Assembly (NCBI GenBank): GCA_965229765.1
Contig: CBDDJT010000003.1
Location: forward strand, 496,001-560,000
Length of the DNA stretch: 64,000 bases
Origin: ASV31 sp965229765
GTDB lineage: Bacteria; Pseudomonadota; Alphaproteobacteria; Rhodobacterales; Rhodobacteraceae
Direction of reading: 5' to 3'
Program-made: the position numbers and the translations under genes
Shown here: in pieces, positions 1 to 8,553 of the stretch
Numbering within the stretch: position 1 is the first letter of the stretch
How the letters are laid out: the number at the start of each line of letters is the position of its first letter
Notes under the pieces: generated by a model
What the model was told of the DNA's origin: nothing
Database searches by the model: none
Seen by the model: the letters and a program-made list of their open reading frames with translations, nothing else

Positions 1-56
1 TCGTGGTGGATCTCTTCCACGAAGAGAGCGGTCTTGCGGAGCGTGAAGTCAGGCAT
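1..56 (-). CDS. Start of a DUF1185-like (amino acid synthesis family) protein, cut by the left edge
   Basis: An ATG on the minus strand at 54-56 opens a frame that stays open to the edge. The first residues read MPDFTLRKTALFVEEIHH. The VEEIHH start resembles that of DUF1185 (amino acid synthesis family) proteins as I remember them. The start lies inside the 3' end of the UPF0280 gene (8-base overlap), the same head-to-tail overlap seen in the rest of the operon, which supports a real coupled gene. Only about 18 residues are visible, so the family call rests on a short match plus context. Confidence 0.5.
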   Translation of the reverse strand, partial: MPDFTLRKTALFVEEIHH

Positions 57-879
57 GGGCGGGATCCCCTGGCAGAAGCTGGCCGAGCGTGCGGGTGTCG
101 CCATTGAGGACGAGCGCGGCGGCGGTGACAAGGCCGCGGGCGCGCAGGCCCTCGGCACAGGCGGTTCCATGGGCAAGCGCGCGGGCGGTCTCCGTTGCCG
201 AAAGCGCGCCGACATGGGTGGTGACGGGGCGGTCGCCCAGATCGCTGTCGGGGGCGATGTCGCACGCCGGGCGGCGGGCGATGGCCGGGTGGCCCGGCAG
301 ATCGACGGCATTGGCGATCAGTGTGGCGGCGGCATCGGCGGCGGCGGCGGTGGCGGCCAGCACCGTGACGCTGTCGGCGATGCCGAGGCTGTGGCTGCGC
401 CCGCGCCAGCCCGAGGTGGCGATGCCGCCGATGCCGTCGGCGGCGGTCAGGCGGATGCGGGCGGGCGGATCGGCGGCGATGAGCGCGGTGGCGCTGGCGC
501 CGGGGGCAAGGAACAGCGCCACGTCGCCGCCGTTGTTCACATGGGCCTTCACGATGCCGGGGACGCTGCGGATCGTGGCGAGGATTTCATCGGCGACGGC
601 CCCGGCGACGGCGGCCATCGGCGTGACGAAGGTTGGCGCGAAGGGGGCGGTGGCAAGGGCCATGCGGCGGGCGACGGGCCCCCGGGGCATGGGGCCCGAT
701 GGTGCGCGCAGGCGGGGAAGTTCGGGCACCAGTTCGTCGAGGATCGTCGTGAAACGGGCGGTGGCGCGGGCCAAGGCGGCCTCGCGCCCCGGGCCGTCGA
801 CGTCGATCACCAGGTCGATCGGCCCGTGGTGCAGGTGCAGCCGCCCGCCGGGCAGGCGCGCGGCCTGCGCGCCCGTCAC
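49..879 (-). CDS. UPF0280 family protein (ApbE-like fold)
   Basis: A 276-residue protein that I recognise as UPF0280, a family distantly related to ApbE-type FMN transferases and without an established reaction. The mid-protein segment AHVNNGGDVALFL and the later GGIATSGWRGRSHSLGIADSVTV are typical of the family, with a Gly/Asp-rich loop in place of an ApbE active site. The start codon overlaps the stop of the upstream 6-hydroxynicotinate reductase-like gene as ATGA (876-879), so it is probably translationally coupled. Its position suggests a maturation or accessory role for the flavo/Fe-S reductase; that is inference. There is no signal peptide, so it should be cytoplasmic. Confidence 0.85.
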   Translation of the reverse strand: MTGAQAARLPGGRLHLHHGPIDLVIDVDGPGREAALARATARFTTILDELVPELPRLRAPSGPMPRGPVARRMALATAPFAPTFVTPMAAVAGAVADEILATIRSVPGIVKAHVNNGGDVALFLAPGASATALIAADPPARIRLTAADGIGGIATSGWRGRSHSLGIADSVTVLAATAAAADAAATLIANAVDLPGHPAIARRPACDIAPDSDLGDRPVTTHVGALSATETARALAHGTACAEGLRARGLVTAAALVLNGDTRTLGQLLPGDPAHA

Positions 880-2324
880 GGGCGGTGCCCGAGCGCGCGG
901 GCGGCGGCGCCGTATTCGCCGCCGTGTTCCAGCACGTCGGCGACGCTGCGCACCGCGCCGTCATGGCCGCCCAGCGCGATGTAATCGGCCCGTGGCAGGG
1001 TGAATTCCAGCGGCGCGACCAGCGCGGGCGTGGGGACGTAGCCGAAGGCGCCGGGCGGCAGGGCCAGCACGTCGACCATCAGCGTGATGCCCCCACCCGG
1101 CCAGACATAGGCGGGCGCGCCGCCGCAGGTGACGCGGGTCTTGAGCGCCTGCACCGAGCGGGTGAGCTGGACCGGGTTCTTCGTGACGCCCGAGCGCAGG
1201 GAACCGCCCGCACCGGCCTGGAACATGACCGTGCAAAGCGCGGGTTCGCAGTTCTCGGCGATGAGGTCGACCGAGGGGCGGAGCGCATTCGGCAGGGGCG
1301 CGGCTTCGGGAATGAGGTCGTCGTTGAGGACGTAGTAGGCCCATTGCTCTCCGGTGGTGGAGACCATGAGCATGGTCAGCCCGGGGCGCGCGCCCTTCTT
1401 CGCCAGCCAGGGGTTCAGGATGGTCAGCGGGTCCTCGATATCGGTGCCGCCCCAGCCGCGCCCCGGCTGGGCCACCTGGAAATAGCGGCCGGGGGTGGAG
1501 CGGCGGCCCTTGATGCGGATGCCGGTGTCGGGCCAGCCCAGCACCTTGCCCGCCTGATGCTCGCTGACGATGCCGGTGATGTGGTCGTCGACCACGACGA
1601 CCTCGTCCACCAGCCCGTGCCACTGGCTGGCGAACATGCCGATGGTGGCAGAGCCGCAGCCGACGCGCATCCGGTCCTCGCGCTGGCCGTCGACGATGGG
1701 CGGCTGGCCGGCCTGCACGATCACGCTGGCGCCGCCGTCCACGGTCAGCTCCACCGCCTGCCGGTTGCACAGGTTCAGAAGTGCGTCGCAGGTGGCGCGG
1801 CCCTCGTCCTTGGTGCCGCCGGTCAGGTGTTCCACCCCGCCGAGGGACAGCATCTGGCTGCCGTATTCGCTGGTGGTGACATGGCCGATGACCTCGCCAC
1901 GGGCGCGGACGGCGGCGGCCTCGTGGCCCAGGTGACGGTCGGTGTCGACCTTCACCTTGACGCCGCAGTAGGAATAGATCGCCTCTGTCACCACGGTGAC
2001 GAAATCGACGCCGTCGATCTGGCGGCTGACGATGAAGGGGGCGGGCTTGTAGTCGGGATAGGTGGTGCCCGCGCCGATGCCGGACACGAACATGTCCTCG
2101 CCGCCCAGGACGCGGCCGTCCCATTCGGATTTCAGGAAGGGCGTGACCTCTCCGCCATGCTCCAGCGTGCGGTCGAGGATGGTCAGCGGGTCGCAGCGCA
2201 CGATGCGCCCGCCCTCGTTGGCGTAGCGGTCGCAGGCGCCGACCTTGCCGTCGGCGATGTAGCACATCACCGGGCAGGCATCGCAGCGGATCTTGTCCTG
2301 AGGCCTGACGCGCGCCTCGGTCAT
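876..2324 (-). CDS. hnr: 6-hydroxynicotinate reductase-like iron-sulfur flavoprotein
   Basis: A 482-residue protein of the 6-hydroxynicotinate reductase family, which in Eubacterium barkeri reduces 6-hydroxynicotinate to 1,4,5,6-tetrahydro-6-oxonicotinate. The N-terminus carries a ferredoxin-like cysteine set (C14, C17, C21, C31 within DACPVMCYIADGKVGACDRY). The remainder is a large Gly-rich domain with no transmembrane segment. It is sandwiched by ATGA overlaps with the Mo-hydroxylase gene upstream and UPF0280 downstream. A Mo hydroxylase (makes the 6-hydroxy compound) followed by this reductase reproduces the first two steps of the anaerobic-type nicotinate route. The true substrate may be another N-heterocycle, since the later pathway genes are not in the window. 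Confidence 0.75.
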   Translation of the reverse strand: MTEARVRPQDKIRCDACPVMCYIADGKVGACDRYANEGGRIVRCDPLTILDRTLEHGGEVTPFLKSEWDGRVLGGEDMFVSGIGAGTTYPDYKPAPFIVSRQIDGVDFVTVVTEAIYSYCGVKVKVDTDRHLGHEAAAVRARGEVIGHVTTSEYGSQMLSLGGVEHLTGGTKDEGRATCDALLNLCNRQAVELTVDGGASVIVQAGQPPIVDGQREDRMRVGCGSATIGMFASQWHGLVDEVVVVDDHITGIVSEHQAGKVLGWPDTGIRIKGRRSTPGRYFQVAQPGRGWGGTDIEDPLTILNPWLAKKGARPGLTMLMVSTTGEQWAYYVLNDDLIPEAAPLPNALRPSVDLIAENCEPALCTVMFQAGAGGSLRSGVTKNPVQLTRSVQALKTRVTCGGAPAYVWPGGGITLMVDVLALPPGAFGYVPTPALVAPLEFTLPRADYIALGGHDGAVRSVADVLEHGGEYGAAARALGHRP

Positions 2325-5050
2325 GCCCGCGCGTCCCGGATCGCGGCCAGCACCCGGTGGGGCAGCGCCGGAAGGCGGGTGATCCGCGCGCCCGAGGCGT
2401 GGCGGATGGCGTTCAGGATCGCGGGCGCGGTGGGGATCAGGACGTGTTCGCCAAGGCCCTTGGCGCCCATCGGCCCCTCGGGGTCCGCAATCTCGACAAA
2501 GATCGAGCGGATCTCGGGCATGTCGCCGGTGGTGGGGATCAGGTAGTCATGCAGGTTTTCCGTCCGGGCGGGGATGTATTCCTCCATCAGGGCAAGGCCC
2601 AGGCCCTGGGCGATGCCGCCCTCGACCTGTCCCTCGGCCAGAAGCGGGTTGATGACGCGGCCAAGATCGTGCGCCGCCGTCATGCGCAGGACGCGCACGG
2701 TGCCAAGTGCCATGTCCACCACGACCTCTGCCATCTGGGCGCCCCAGCCGTAGACGGCATAGGGTTCGCCCTGCCCGTTCTCGTCCAGCGCGCGGGTGGG
2801 CGGGTCATAGGTTTCCTCGGCCGCGATGGCATAGCCTTGGGCATCGGGCGGCAGGTCGGACAGGCGCACGCGGCGCTCGCCATGGGCGTCGCGGGCCACG
2901 ATATCGGCCCCGTCGAGGGACAGTGCCGCATCCTCGCCCGAGTTCGTGAGCGTCAGCAGGCGCGCGCGCAGGGCGCGGCCCGCGATTTCCGCCGCCTTGC
3001 CGGTGACATAGGTCTGGCGCGAGGCAGAGGTCTTGCCGCAATCGGGCGTCAGGTGGGTGTCGGGGCCGACGAGGGCGAAGGCCGCGACGGGCAGGCCCAG
3101 CGCATCGGCGCAGATCTGGGTGATGACGGTGTTCGCGCCCTGCCCGATGTCGGTGGCACCCTGGTGCAGACGCAGCGCGCCGTCCGGCGTGATGCCGAGC
3201 CGGATCGTCGACGGGTTGGGCAGAGCGGTATTTCCGCAGCCATACCAGCAGCTTGCAAGGCCGACGCCGTGGCGGATCGTTTCTGAACGCGCGTTCAGTT
3301 CCTCGGCCCGCGCGCGGGCGGCGTCCCAGTGGGGCTGCAGCGCGGCAAGGCTGTCGGCGATTCCGATGCCGCCGGGGCGCTGGCCGCAGACGGTGGCGTC
3401 GCCCTGTTGCAGGGCATTGAGGCGGCGGAAGGCGAGCGGGTCCATCCCGTTGGCCAGTGCCAGATCCTCGAAAAGCGTTTCCTGCAGGATCGCGGCCTGC
3501 GGCACGCCGAAGCCGCGGAAAGCACCGGAACTGGGGCCGTTGGTGTGCACCGCGCGCGCCGTCGCGTGGTAGTGGGGCACGCGGTAGGGCCCCGAGGCGT
3601 GGACTGGCACGCGCACCGCCACGGTCGGCCCCCAGCTGGCATAGGCGCCGGTGTTGAAATCGCCGTCAAAGGTCATGGCGGTGATGCGGCCCTCGGCATC
3701 GGTGGCGGCCGTGCCGGTCATCCGGGCGGGGTGGCGTTTCGTGGTAGAGGCCATGCTTTCGCGGCGGGTGTAGATCATCCGCGCGGGGCGCCCGGTCTTC
3801 AGCGCGACAAGCCCGATCAGCGGTTGCAGCGACAGATCGAGCTTGGACCCGAAGCCGCCGCCGGTGGCCGCGGGGATGATGCGCACCCGGTCCGCCGGCA
3901 GGCCGAGGACGCGGGCGGTATCGTCGCGGTCCATCACCGGGGCCTGCGTGCCGGCCTCTATCACCAGCGTGTCGCCCTCTATCCAGGCGGCGCCGGATTC
4001 GGGCTCGATATAGGCGTGTTCGACGTAGGCGGTTTCGATCCGGGCAGTGGCCGTGTGGCTGGCTTTGGCAAGGGCGGTGTCGGGGTCGCCCTTTTGGACC
4101 ATGCCCGCGATCAAGACGTTGCCGGGGCGGTTGTCGTGGATCAGGTTGCCCGAGCGCGCGGCAGTGACGTCAAGTTCGGGCGTGTCCGGCTGCCATGTGA
4201 CGGGGAAGGCGTCGAGGTCGACGGCCTCGATCGTGCCGGGGTCGGCGGCGACGATGGCGATGGCCTCTCCGCGCATTCTGACATGGGACTGGGCCAGCGC
4301 GGGCTGGTCGACGAAGGCGGGGATGGTGCCGAAGATATTGTCGCCGGGGATGTCGGCGGCGGTGAAGACAAGGACCGGGCCGGGCTGGGCCGCGGCCCAT
4401 GCGGCGGTGTCGCCGAACGCAAAGCGCGCCGCGTGGTGGGGCGAGCGGATGGCCCGGACGATCAGCGCGTTTTCAGGGGCAAGGTCGGCGCCGTAGCGTT
4501 CGGTTCCGGCCACCTTCGGCCCGCCGTCCAGCCGTTCGATCCGCGCGCCCACGGCGGCGCCGGCGGGGGGCGCCGCGGGCAGGTCGGCCGGCCCGACAGA
4601 CGTGACGGCGTCGATGATCTTGGCGTATCCGGTGCAGCGGCAAAGGACACCGCCGAGCGCCTCTTCGGCCTCTGCCCGGCTGGGGGCGGGGTTGGCGGCC
4701 AGAAGCGCGGCGGCGGCCACCAGCATACCGGGCGTGCAGATGCCGCATTGCGCCGCGCCGTGGCGCAGAAAGCTTTGCTGAAGCTGGGCGAAACCCGCGT
4801 CCGGCAGCCCCTCGACCGTGGTGACGCGGCGTCCGGCGGCCTGGGCCACGGGCGTGAGGCAGGCGCAGACCGGGGCGCCGTCGATCAGCACGGTGCAGGC
4901 GCCGCAGTCGCCCGCGTCGCAGCCGACCTTGGTGCCGGTCAGGCGCAGGTCCTCGCGCAGCACCTCGGACAGGCGGCGGCCGGGGTCACTGGGAATCGCG
5001 TGGTCGGTACCGTTGACGGATAGGGTCAGGGTGCCGAAGGGGCGGTTCAT
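2321..5050 (-). CDS. Molybdenum hydroxylase (xanthine dehydrogenase family), fused 2Fe-2S and Mo-cofactor subunit
   Basis: A 909-residue fusion. Residues 1-160 are the two [2Fe-2S] domains: C44, C49, C52 and C64 (CDAGDCGACTVL...VCACL), then CGICTPGML and LCRCTGY. From about residue 165 to the end is the Mo-pterin catalytic domain, with the Gly-rich GGGFGSK and SGAFRGFG segments and a near-C-terminal KGLGEHV containing the expected catalytic Glu. These are usually separate small and large subunits, so the fusion is noteworthy but known. It should hydroxylate an N-heteroaromatic ring using water and pass electrons to the FAD subunit encoded just upstream (ATGA overlap). With the following reductase gene, nicotinate or a relative is the likely substrate. 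Confidence 0.85.
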   Translation of the reverse strand: MNRPFGTLTLSVNGTDHAIPSDPGRRLSEVLREDLRLTGTKVGCDAGDCGACTVLIDGAPVCACLTPVAQAAGRRVTTVEGLPDAGFAQLQQSFLRHGAAQCGICTPGMLVAAAALLAANPAPSRAEAEEALGGVLCRCTGYAKIIDAVTSVGPADLPAAPPAGAAVGARIERLDGGPKVAGTERYGADLAPENALIVRAIRSPHHAARFAFGDTAAWAAAQPGPVLVFTAADIPGDNIFGTIPAFVDQPALAQSHVRMRGEAIAIVAADPGTIEAVDLDAFPVTWQPDTPELDVTAARSGNLIHDNRPGNVLIAGMVQKGDPDTALAKASHTATARIETAYVEHAYIEPESGAAWIEGDTLVIEAGTQAPVMDRDDTARVLGLPADRVRIIPAATGGGFGSKLDLSLQPLIGLVALKTGRPARMIYTRRESMASTTKRHPARMTGTAATDAEGRITAMTFDGDFNTGAYASWGPTVAVRVPVHASGPYRVPHYHATARAVHTNGPSSGAFRGFGVPQAAILQETLFEDLALANGMDPLAFRRLNALQQGDATVCGQRPGGIGIADSLAALQPHWDAARARAEELNARSETIRHGVGLASCWYGCGNTALPNPSTIRLGITPDGALRLHQGATDIGQGANTVITQICADALGLPVAAFALVGPDTHLTPDCGKTSASRQTYVTGKAAEIAGRALRARLLTLTNSGEDAALSLDGADIVARDAHGERRVRLSDLPPDAQGYAIAAEETYDPPTRALDENGQGEPYAVYGWGAQMAEVVVDMALGTVRVLRMTAAHDLGRVINPLLAEGQVEGGIAQGLGLALMEEYIPARTENLHDYLIPTTGDMPEIRSIFVEIADPEGPMGAKGLGEHVLIPTAPAILNAIRHASGARITRLPALPHRVLAAIRDARA

Positions 5051-5895
5051 GCGGCGGCCTCCTGCGGGGAAAGATCGGTCAGGGCGCGGCGGACGAGTTC
5101 CGCGGCGGCATGGGTGCGATAGGCGGCGTCGGCTCGGATGTCGTCGATGGGGGCGAGCGCGGGGGCGATCAGGTCCGCGGAGACATGGGCGGCAAGCGCG
5201 GTGGCGGGGGCGCCGGTGAGCGCGCGTTCCAGCTCTGGCAGGCGGCGCGCGGTGGCGCTGCAGGCGCCGACGGCGATGGCGGCCTGCGTCACGCGGCCCG
5301 CGTCGGTGGCGATGCGGGCGGCGACCATGGCAATGGAGATCACGAGGTACTTGCGCGCACCGAGTTTCAGGAAGCGGCTGTGCCCGGTGGCGGCGGCGGC
5401 GGGGATGTGGATGGCGGCAAGGAGTTCATCGGGGCGGCGCGCGGTCTGGCGGGGGCCGGTCAGGAACGCGGACAGCGGCAGGCGGCGGGTGCCGGTGGCG
5501 CTGGCCAGCTCGACCCCGGCGTCGAGCGCCATGAGGCAGGGCACGCCATCGGCGGCAGGCGAGGCGTTGCAGAGGTTGCCGGCCAGCGTGCCGGCGGTCT
5601 GGATCTGGACCGAGCCGACCTCGCGCGCCGCCTCTTTCAGCATGTCGAAGGCGGGCGGCAGGTCGGCGCGGATCACGTCGGTCCAGGTGGTGGTGGCGCC
5701 GAGGCGCAGGCCGGTCGGCGAGGCAGAGATGCCGCGCAGGGCCGGAATGGCCGTGACGTCGAGCACCGGGCCGGGCAGCGCCCGACGGTCGGTGGCGGGA
5801 AAGAGATCGGTGCAGCCCGCCGCGATGGTGGCGCCGGTGTCGGCCAGCAGGCGCAGGGCGGCATCAAGATCTGTGGGGCGGTGGTAGGCGGTCAC
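5047..5895 (-). CDS. FAD-binding subunit of the molybdenum hydroxylase (CoxM/XdhB type)
   Basis: A 282-residue protein of the CoxM family. It shows the two FAD-contact loops: AAGCTDLFP near residue 25 and AGTLAGNLCNASPAADG near residue 105. A C-terminal CO-dehydrogenase flavoprotein domain follows. It is the first gene of the leftward operon, and its stop overlaps the start of the 2Fe-2S/Mo fusion (ATGA), so the two should form the holoenzyme in equal amounts. The FAD subunit transfers electrons from the Fe-S centres to NAD+ or another acceptor. No signal peptide, so cytoplasmic. Confidence 0.85.
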   Translation of the reverse strand: MTAYHRPTDLDAALRLLADTGATIAAGCTDLFPATDRRALPGPVLDVTAIPALRGISASPTGLRLGATTTWTDVIRADLPPAFDMLKEAAREVGSVQIQTAGTLAGNLCNASPAADGVPCLMALDAGVELASATGTRRLPLSAFLTGPRQTARRPDELLAAIHIPAAAATGHSRFLKLGARKYLVISIAMVAARIATDAGRVTQAAIAVGACSATARRLPELERALTGAPATALAAHVSADLIAPALAPIDDIRADAAYRTHAAAELVRRALTDLSPQEAAA

Positions 5896-6218
5896 CGTGT
5901 CGGGCCTTTCGAAAACGCGGGACAGTCGGGATGGTGCGCGGCGGCACCGTGGGTGTCAACGGGGGTACCCGCAGGTATGGCGGCGGTGCAGTCACGATGC
6001 CATCGCCCCCCTGCGTATGTGAATTTCGAACATTTCATCGGTGTAGCCAGCCCTGGCCAATTCGGCAGATCGAATATTCACCTATTTTTGTCAGGGTGTT
6101 AGCGATGCCTGCTTGAGTCCCCTGTCCGCACAGCGCCTGCATGATAGCGACAAAGTGCGGGTTTGGCCGGATGCGTGGCACCGGCCCGAACCCGGGACCG
6201 GAAACGGGGTGAAGACAG
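5896..6218. other. Intergenic region upstream of the Mo-hydroxylase operon
   Basis: This 323-base stretch separates the Mo-hydroxylase operon from the end of livF. I see no supported gene. An A/T-richer patch at about 6050-6105 stands out from the surrounding G+C-rich sequence and is the likeliest place for the leftward operon's promoter, but I could not assign a convincing -35/-10 pair. The part next to 6218 is the untranslated tail of the ABC transporter operon. Confidence 0.5.
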
Positions 6219-6917
6219 CTAGACCCCCACATATTTCTCGACCAGCCGATGGTCGGCGCGCAGCACCCCGGCATCCAGCGTCTCGCCGTTGCGGCCGTTT
6301 TCGATAAAGGCGACGCGGTCGGCCACGGACAACACGGCATCGACGCGCTGTTCCACCAGAAGGACGGCAACGCCCTGCGCACGCATCTGGACGATCACCT
6401 GCCGGATCGCCTCGATCATCGAGGGTTGCAGGCCTTCTGTCGGTTCGTCCAGCAACAGCGCCTTGGGCCGCACGCACAGCGCGCGAGCCGTCGCCAGCAT
6501 CTGCTGTTCCCCGCCCGACAGCGTCTGCGCGCGCTGCCGGTAGCGTTCACGCAGGCGGGGGAAAAGCGCCAGGACCTCGTCCAGCGTGTCCGCCCCGCTG
6601 CCGCCTGCGCGGAGCCCAATCTCCAGATTCTGGGCCACGGTCAGTTCGGTGAAAAGGCGCCTGCCCTGCGGCACATAGCCGATGCCCCGCCCCGCCACCT
6701 GATGCGCGGGCAGCGCGCTGACCGCGACACCGTCGAGCGTCACAGACCCGCCCATCAGCGGCAAAAGCCCCATGATCGCCTTCATCGTCGTGGTCTTGCC
6801 CGCGCCGTTGCGGCCGAACAGGCACAGGATCTCGCCGCTGCCGACGGTCAGCGACAACTCGCGCAGCACCTGCGCCTTGCCGTAGCCCGCGTTCACCCGG
6901 TCGAGCGTCAGCATCAC
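6219..6917 (-). CDS. livF: Branched-chain amino acid-type ABC transporter ATPase LivF
   Basis: A 232-residue ABC ATPase with Walker A GRNGAGKTT near residue 35, the signature LSGGEQQML and Walker B ALLLDEPTEGL. The short length and the EPTEGLQPSMIEAI segment are typical of LivF rather than LivG. Its start overlaps the livG stop by four bases. It energises uptake through LivH/LivM from the periplasmic binding protein encoded upstream. In this family substrates range from branched-chain amino acids to aromatic acids and amides. The neighbouring N-heterocycle and hydantoinase operons suggest a related nitrogen compound, which is inference. Confidence 0.9.
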   Translation of the reverse strand: MMLTLDRVNAGYGKAQVLRELSLTVGSGEILCLFGRNGAGKTTTMKAIMGLLPLMGGSVTLDGVAVSALPAHQVAGRGIGYVPQGRRLFTELTVAQNLEIGLRAGGSGADTLDEVLALFPRLRERYRQRAQTLSGGEQQMLATARALCVRPKALLLDEPTEGLQPSMIEAIRQVIVQMRAQGVAVLLVEQRVDAVLSVADRVAFIENGRNGETLDAGVLRADHRLVEKYVGV

Positions 6918-7612
6918 CCCGTCCCCAGGTAGGCCGCCTGCACGGCGGGGTTTTCGTGGATCTCTTGCGGGGTGCCCTCGGCAAGGACCTCGCCGAAGTT
7001 CAGCACCGTGACCCTGTCGGCCAGTTCCATGACGACGTTCATGTTGTGCTCGATCAAGAGCACCGTCGCCTCGCCCGCCAGATCGCGGATCAGCGCCTTG
7101 AAATCGGCGATCTCGCTGTCGGCCAGGCCCTGCGTGGGCTCGTCGAGGATCAGAAGCCGCGGCGCCTGCACCAGCCCCATGGCGATCTCGAGCAGGCGCT
7201 GGTGGCCATAGCTGAGGTCGCCCGCCTCTTGCCCGATGCGGTCGGCAAGGCCGACGCGGGCCAGCGCCCGTTCCACCGCGTCGCCGCCCTGCCCCGCCCG
7301 GCGCGCGGCCAGCGCCACGTTCTCGCGCACCGGCAGGCCGGTGAAGATCGAGGTGATCTGGAAGGTATAGGCCATGCCCAGCCCGATGCGCCGGTGCGCG
7401 GGCAGCCCGGTGATGTCGCGCCCGTCGAATGTGACGCGGCCCTCGCTGGGTGCGATGCGGCCGCAGAGCATCCCGACGAAGGTGGTCTTGCCCGCGCCGT
7501 TCGGGCCGATCAGGGCGCGCACCTCACCCTCTGGCAGGTCGAAATCGACGGCCTCGACCGCGCGGAGGCCCACGAAATGCTTGCTGAGGCCGCGGGTGGA
7601 CAGAAGCGTCAC
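6914..7612 (-). CDS. livG: Branched-chain amino acid-type ABC transporter ATPase LivG
   Basis: A 232-residue ABC ATPase with Walker A GPNGAGKTT, a LivG-type switch segment LSYGHQRLLEIAMGL, Walker B LLILDEPTQGL and a C-terminal HENPAVQAAYLG ending typical of LivG. I place the start at a GTG codon (7610-7612) that overlaps the livM stop as GTGA. The longer open frame upstream lies inside livM and lacks family similarity. The overlap continues the coupled livH-livM-livG-livF order. Confidence 0.9.
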   Translation of the reverse strand: MTLLSTRGLSKHFVGLRAVEAVDFDLPEGEVRALIGPNGAGKTTFVGMLCGRIAPSEGRVTFDGRDITGLPAHRRIGLGMAYTFQITSIFTGLPVRENVALAARRAGQGGDAVERALARVGLADRIGQEAGDLSYGHQRLLEIAMGLVQAPRLLILDEPTQGLADSEIADFKALIRDLAGEATVLLIEHNMNVVMELADRVTVLNFGEVLAEGTPQEIHENPAVQAAYLGTG

Positions 7613-8553
7613 GGCAGCCACCCCCAGACGCGGCGGCGGATCTCTCCGGCCAGGCCCTGGGGCGCGAACAGCGTCAGAAGCACCAGCACCACGCCCGCGA
7701 TCAGCATGTAGGCCGTGGTGATCCCGCTGGAGAGATCGATCAGGTAGAACATGAAGAGCGTGCCGAGGAACGGCCCGATCACCGTGCCCGCCCCGCCCAG
7801 CAGCACCCACAGGAGCGGGAAGATGGAATACTGCACGCTGGCGAAACTGGCGCCGGCATAGCCGAACAGAAGGCCATAGGACGCCCCCGCCGCCGCCGCC
7901 ATGGTGCCCGAGATCACCACCGCGCCGAGTTTCATCGCAAAGACGTCATAGCCCAGCATCCGCGCGCGCTCCTCGTTCTCGCGGATCGCGATCAGGGTGC
8001 GGCCGAAGGGGCCTCGGACGAGCGCCAGAGAGATCAGCAGGCAGGCAGAAAACAGCGTGAAGGCCGCGAAATAGCGCCAGGTCGGATCGGACAGGTCGAT
8101 GCCCCAAAGGACCCTCTCGGCCTGCTGGATGACAAAGCCTTCGTCCCCGCGGGTCCATTCGCCGAAGTAAAGAACCGTCAGGAACCCCGCCTGCGCGAAC
8201 ATCAGCGTCACGATCATGAAGGCCACGCCCGCCGTCCGCAGCGCCAGCGCGCCGATCACCGCGGACACCACCAGCCCCGCCGCCAGCCCGGCCAGAAGCG
8301 CAGGCGCGGGCGTGAAGGACAGGTGCTTCATGGTCAGCGCCATGCCGTACATTCCGGCGGCGAAGAACAGGGCATGACCAAGACTGAGCAGCCCGGTGTA
8401 GCCGAACATGATGTTATAGGCCATGGCGAAGCTGGCCAGCACCATGATCCGCGCGAGGTTGCCGTGGTGATAGGCCGGCAGCACGAATTGCAGCACGAAA
8501 AGCAGCAACAAGAGCCCGCCATGCAGGATCAGGACCTTCCGCGCCTCGGTCAT
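7609..8553 (-). CDS. livM: Branched-chain amino acid-type ABC transporter permease LivM
   Basis: A 314-residue polytopic inner-membrane protein. It has the LivM landmark GYTGLLSLGHALFFAAGMYGMA near residues 50-70 and the cytoplasmic coupling loop IRENEERARMLGYDVFAMKL. Roughly eight or more hydrophobic segments can be seen. It pairs with LivH to form the channel. The start overlaps the livH stop by four bases, and the stop overlaps the livG GTG start. Confidence 0.9.
   Translation of the reverse strand: MTEARKVLILHGGLLLLLFVLQFVLPAYHHGNLARIMVLASFAMAYNIMFGYTGLLSLGHALFFAAGMYGMALTMKHLSFTPAPALLAGLAAGLVVSAVIGALALRTAGVAFMIVTLMFAQAGFLTVLYFGEWTRGDEGFVIQQAERVLWGIDLSDPTWRYFAAFTLFSACLLISLALVRGPFGRTLIAIRENEERARMLGYDVFAMKLGAVVISGTMAAAAGASYGLLFGYAGASFASVQYSIFPLLWVLLGGAGTVIGPFLGTLFMFYLIDLSSGITTAYMLIAGVVLVLLTLFAPQGLAGEIRRRVWGWLP

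Noticed and set aside
3329..5023. Plus-strand frame of 564 residues opposite the Mo hydroxylase
   Set aside because: Gly/Arg-rich antisense shadow. The minus-strand gene has complete Fe-S and Mo-cofactor motifs.
7613..7810. Long upstream start for livG
   Set aside because: The extra N-terminal residues are an Arg/Gly-rich shadow of livM. The GTG at 7612 gives the normal family start and a GTGA overlap.
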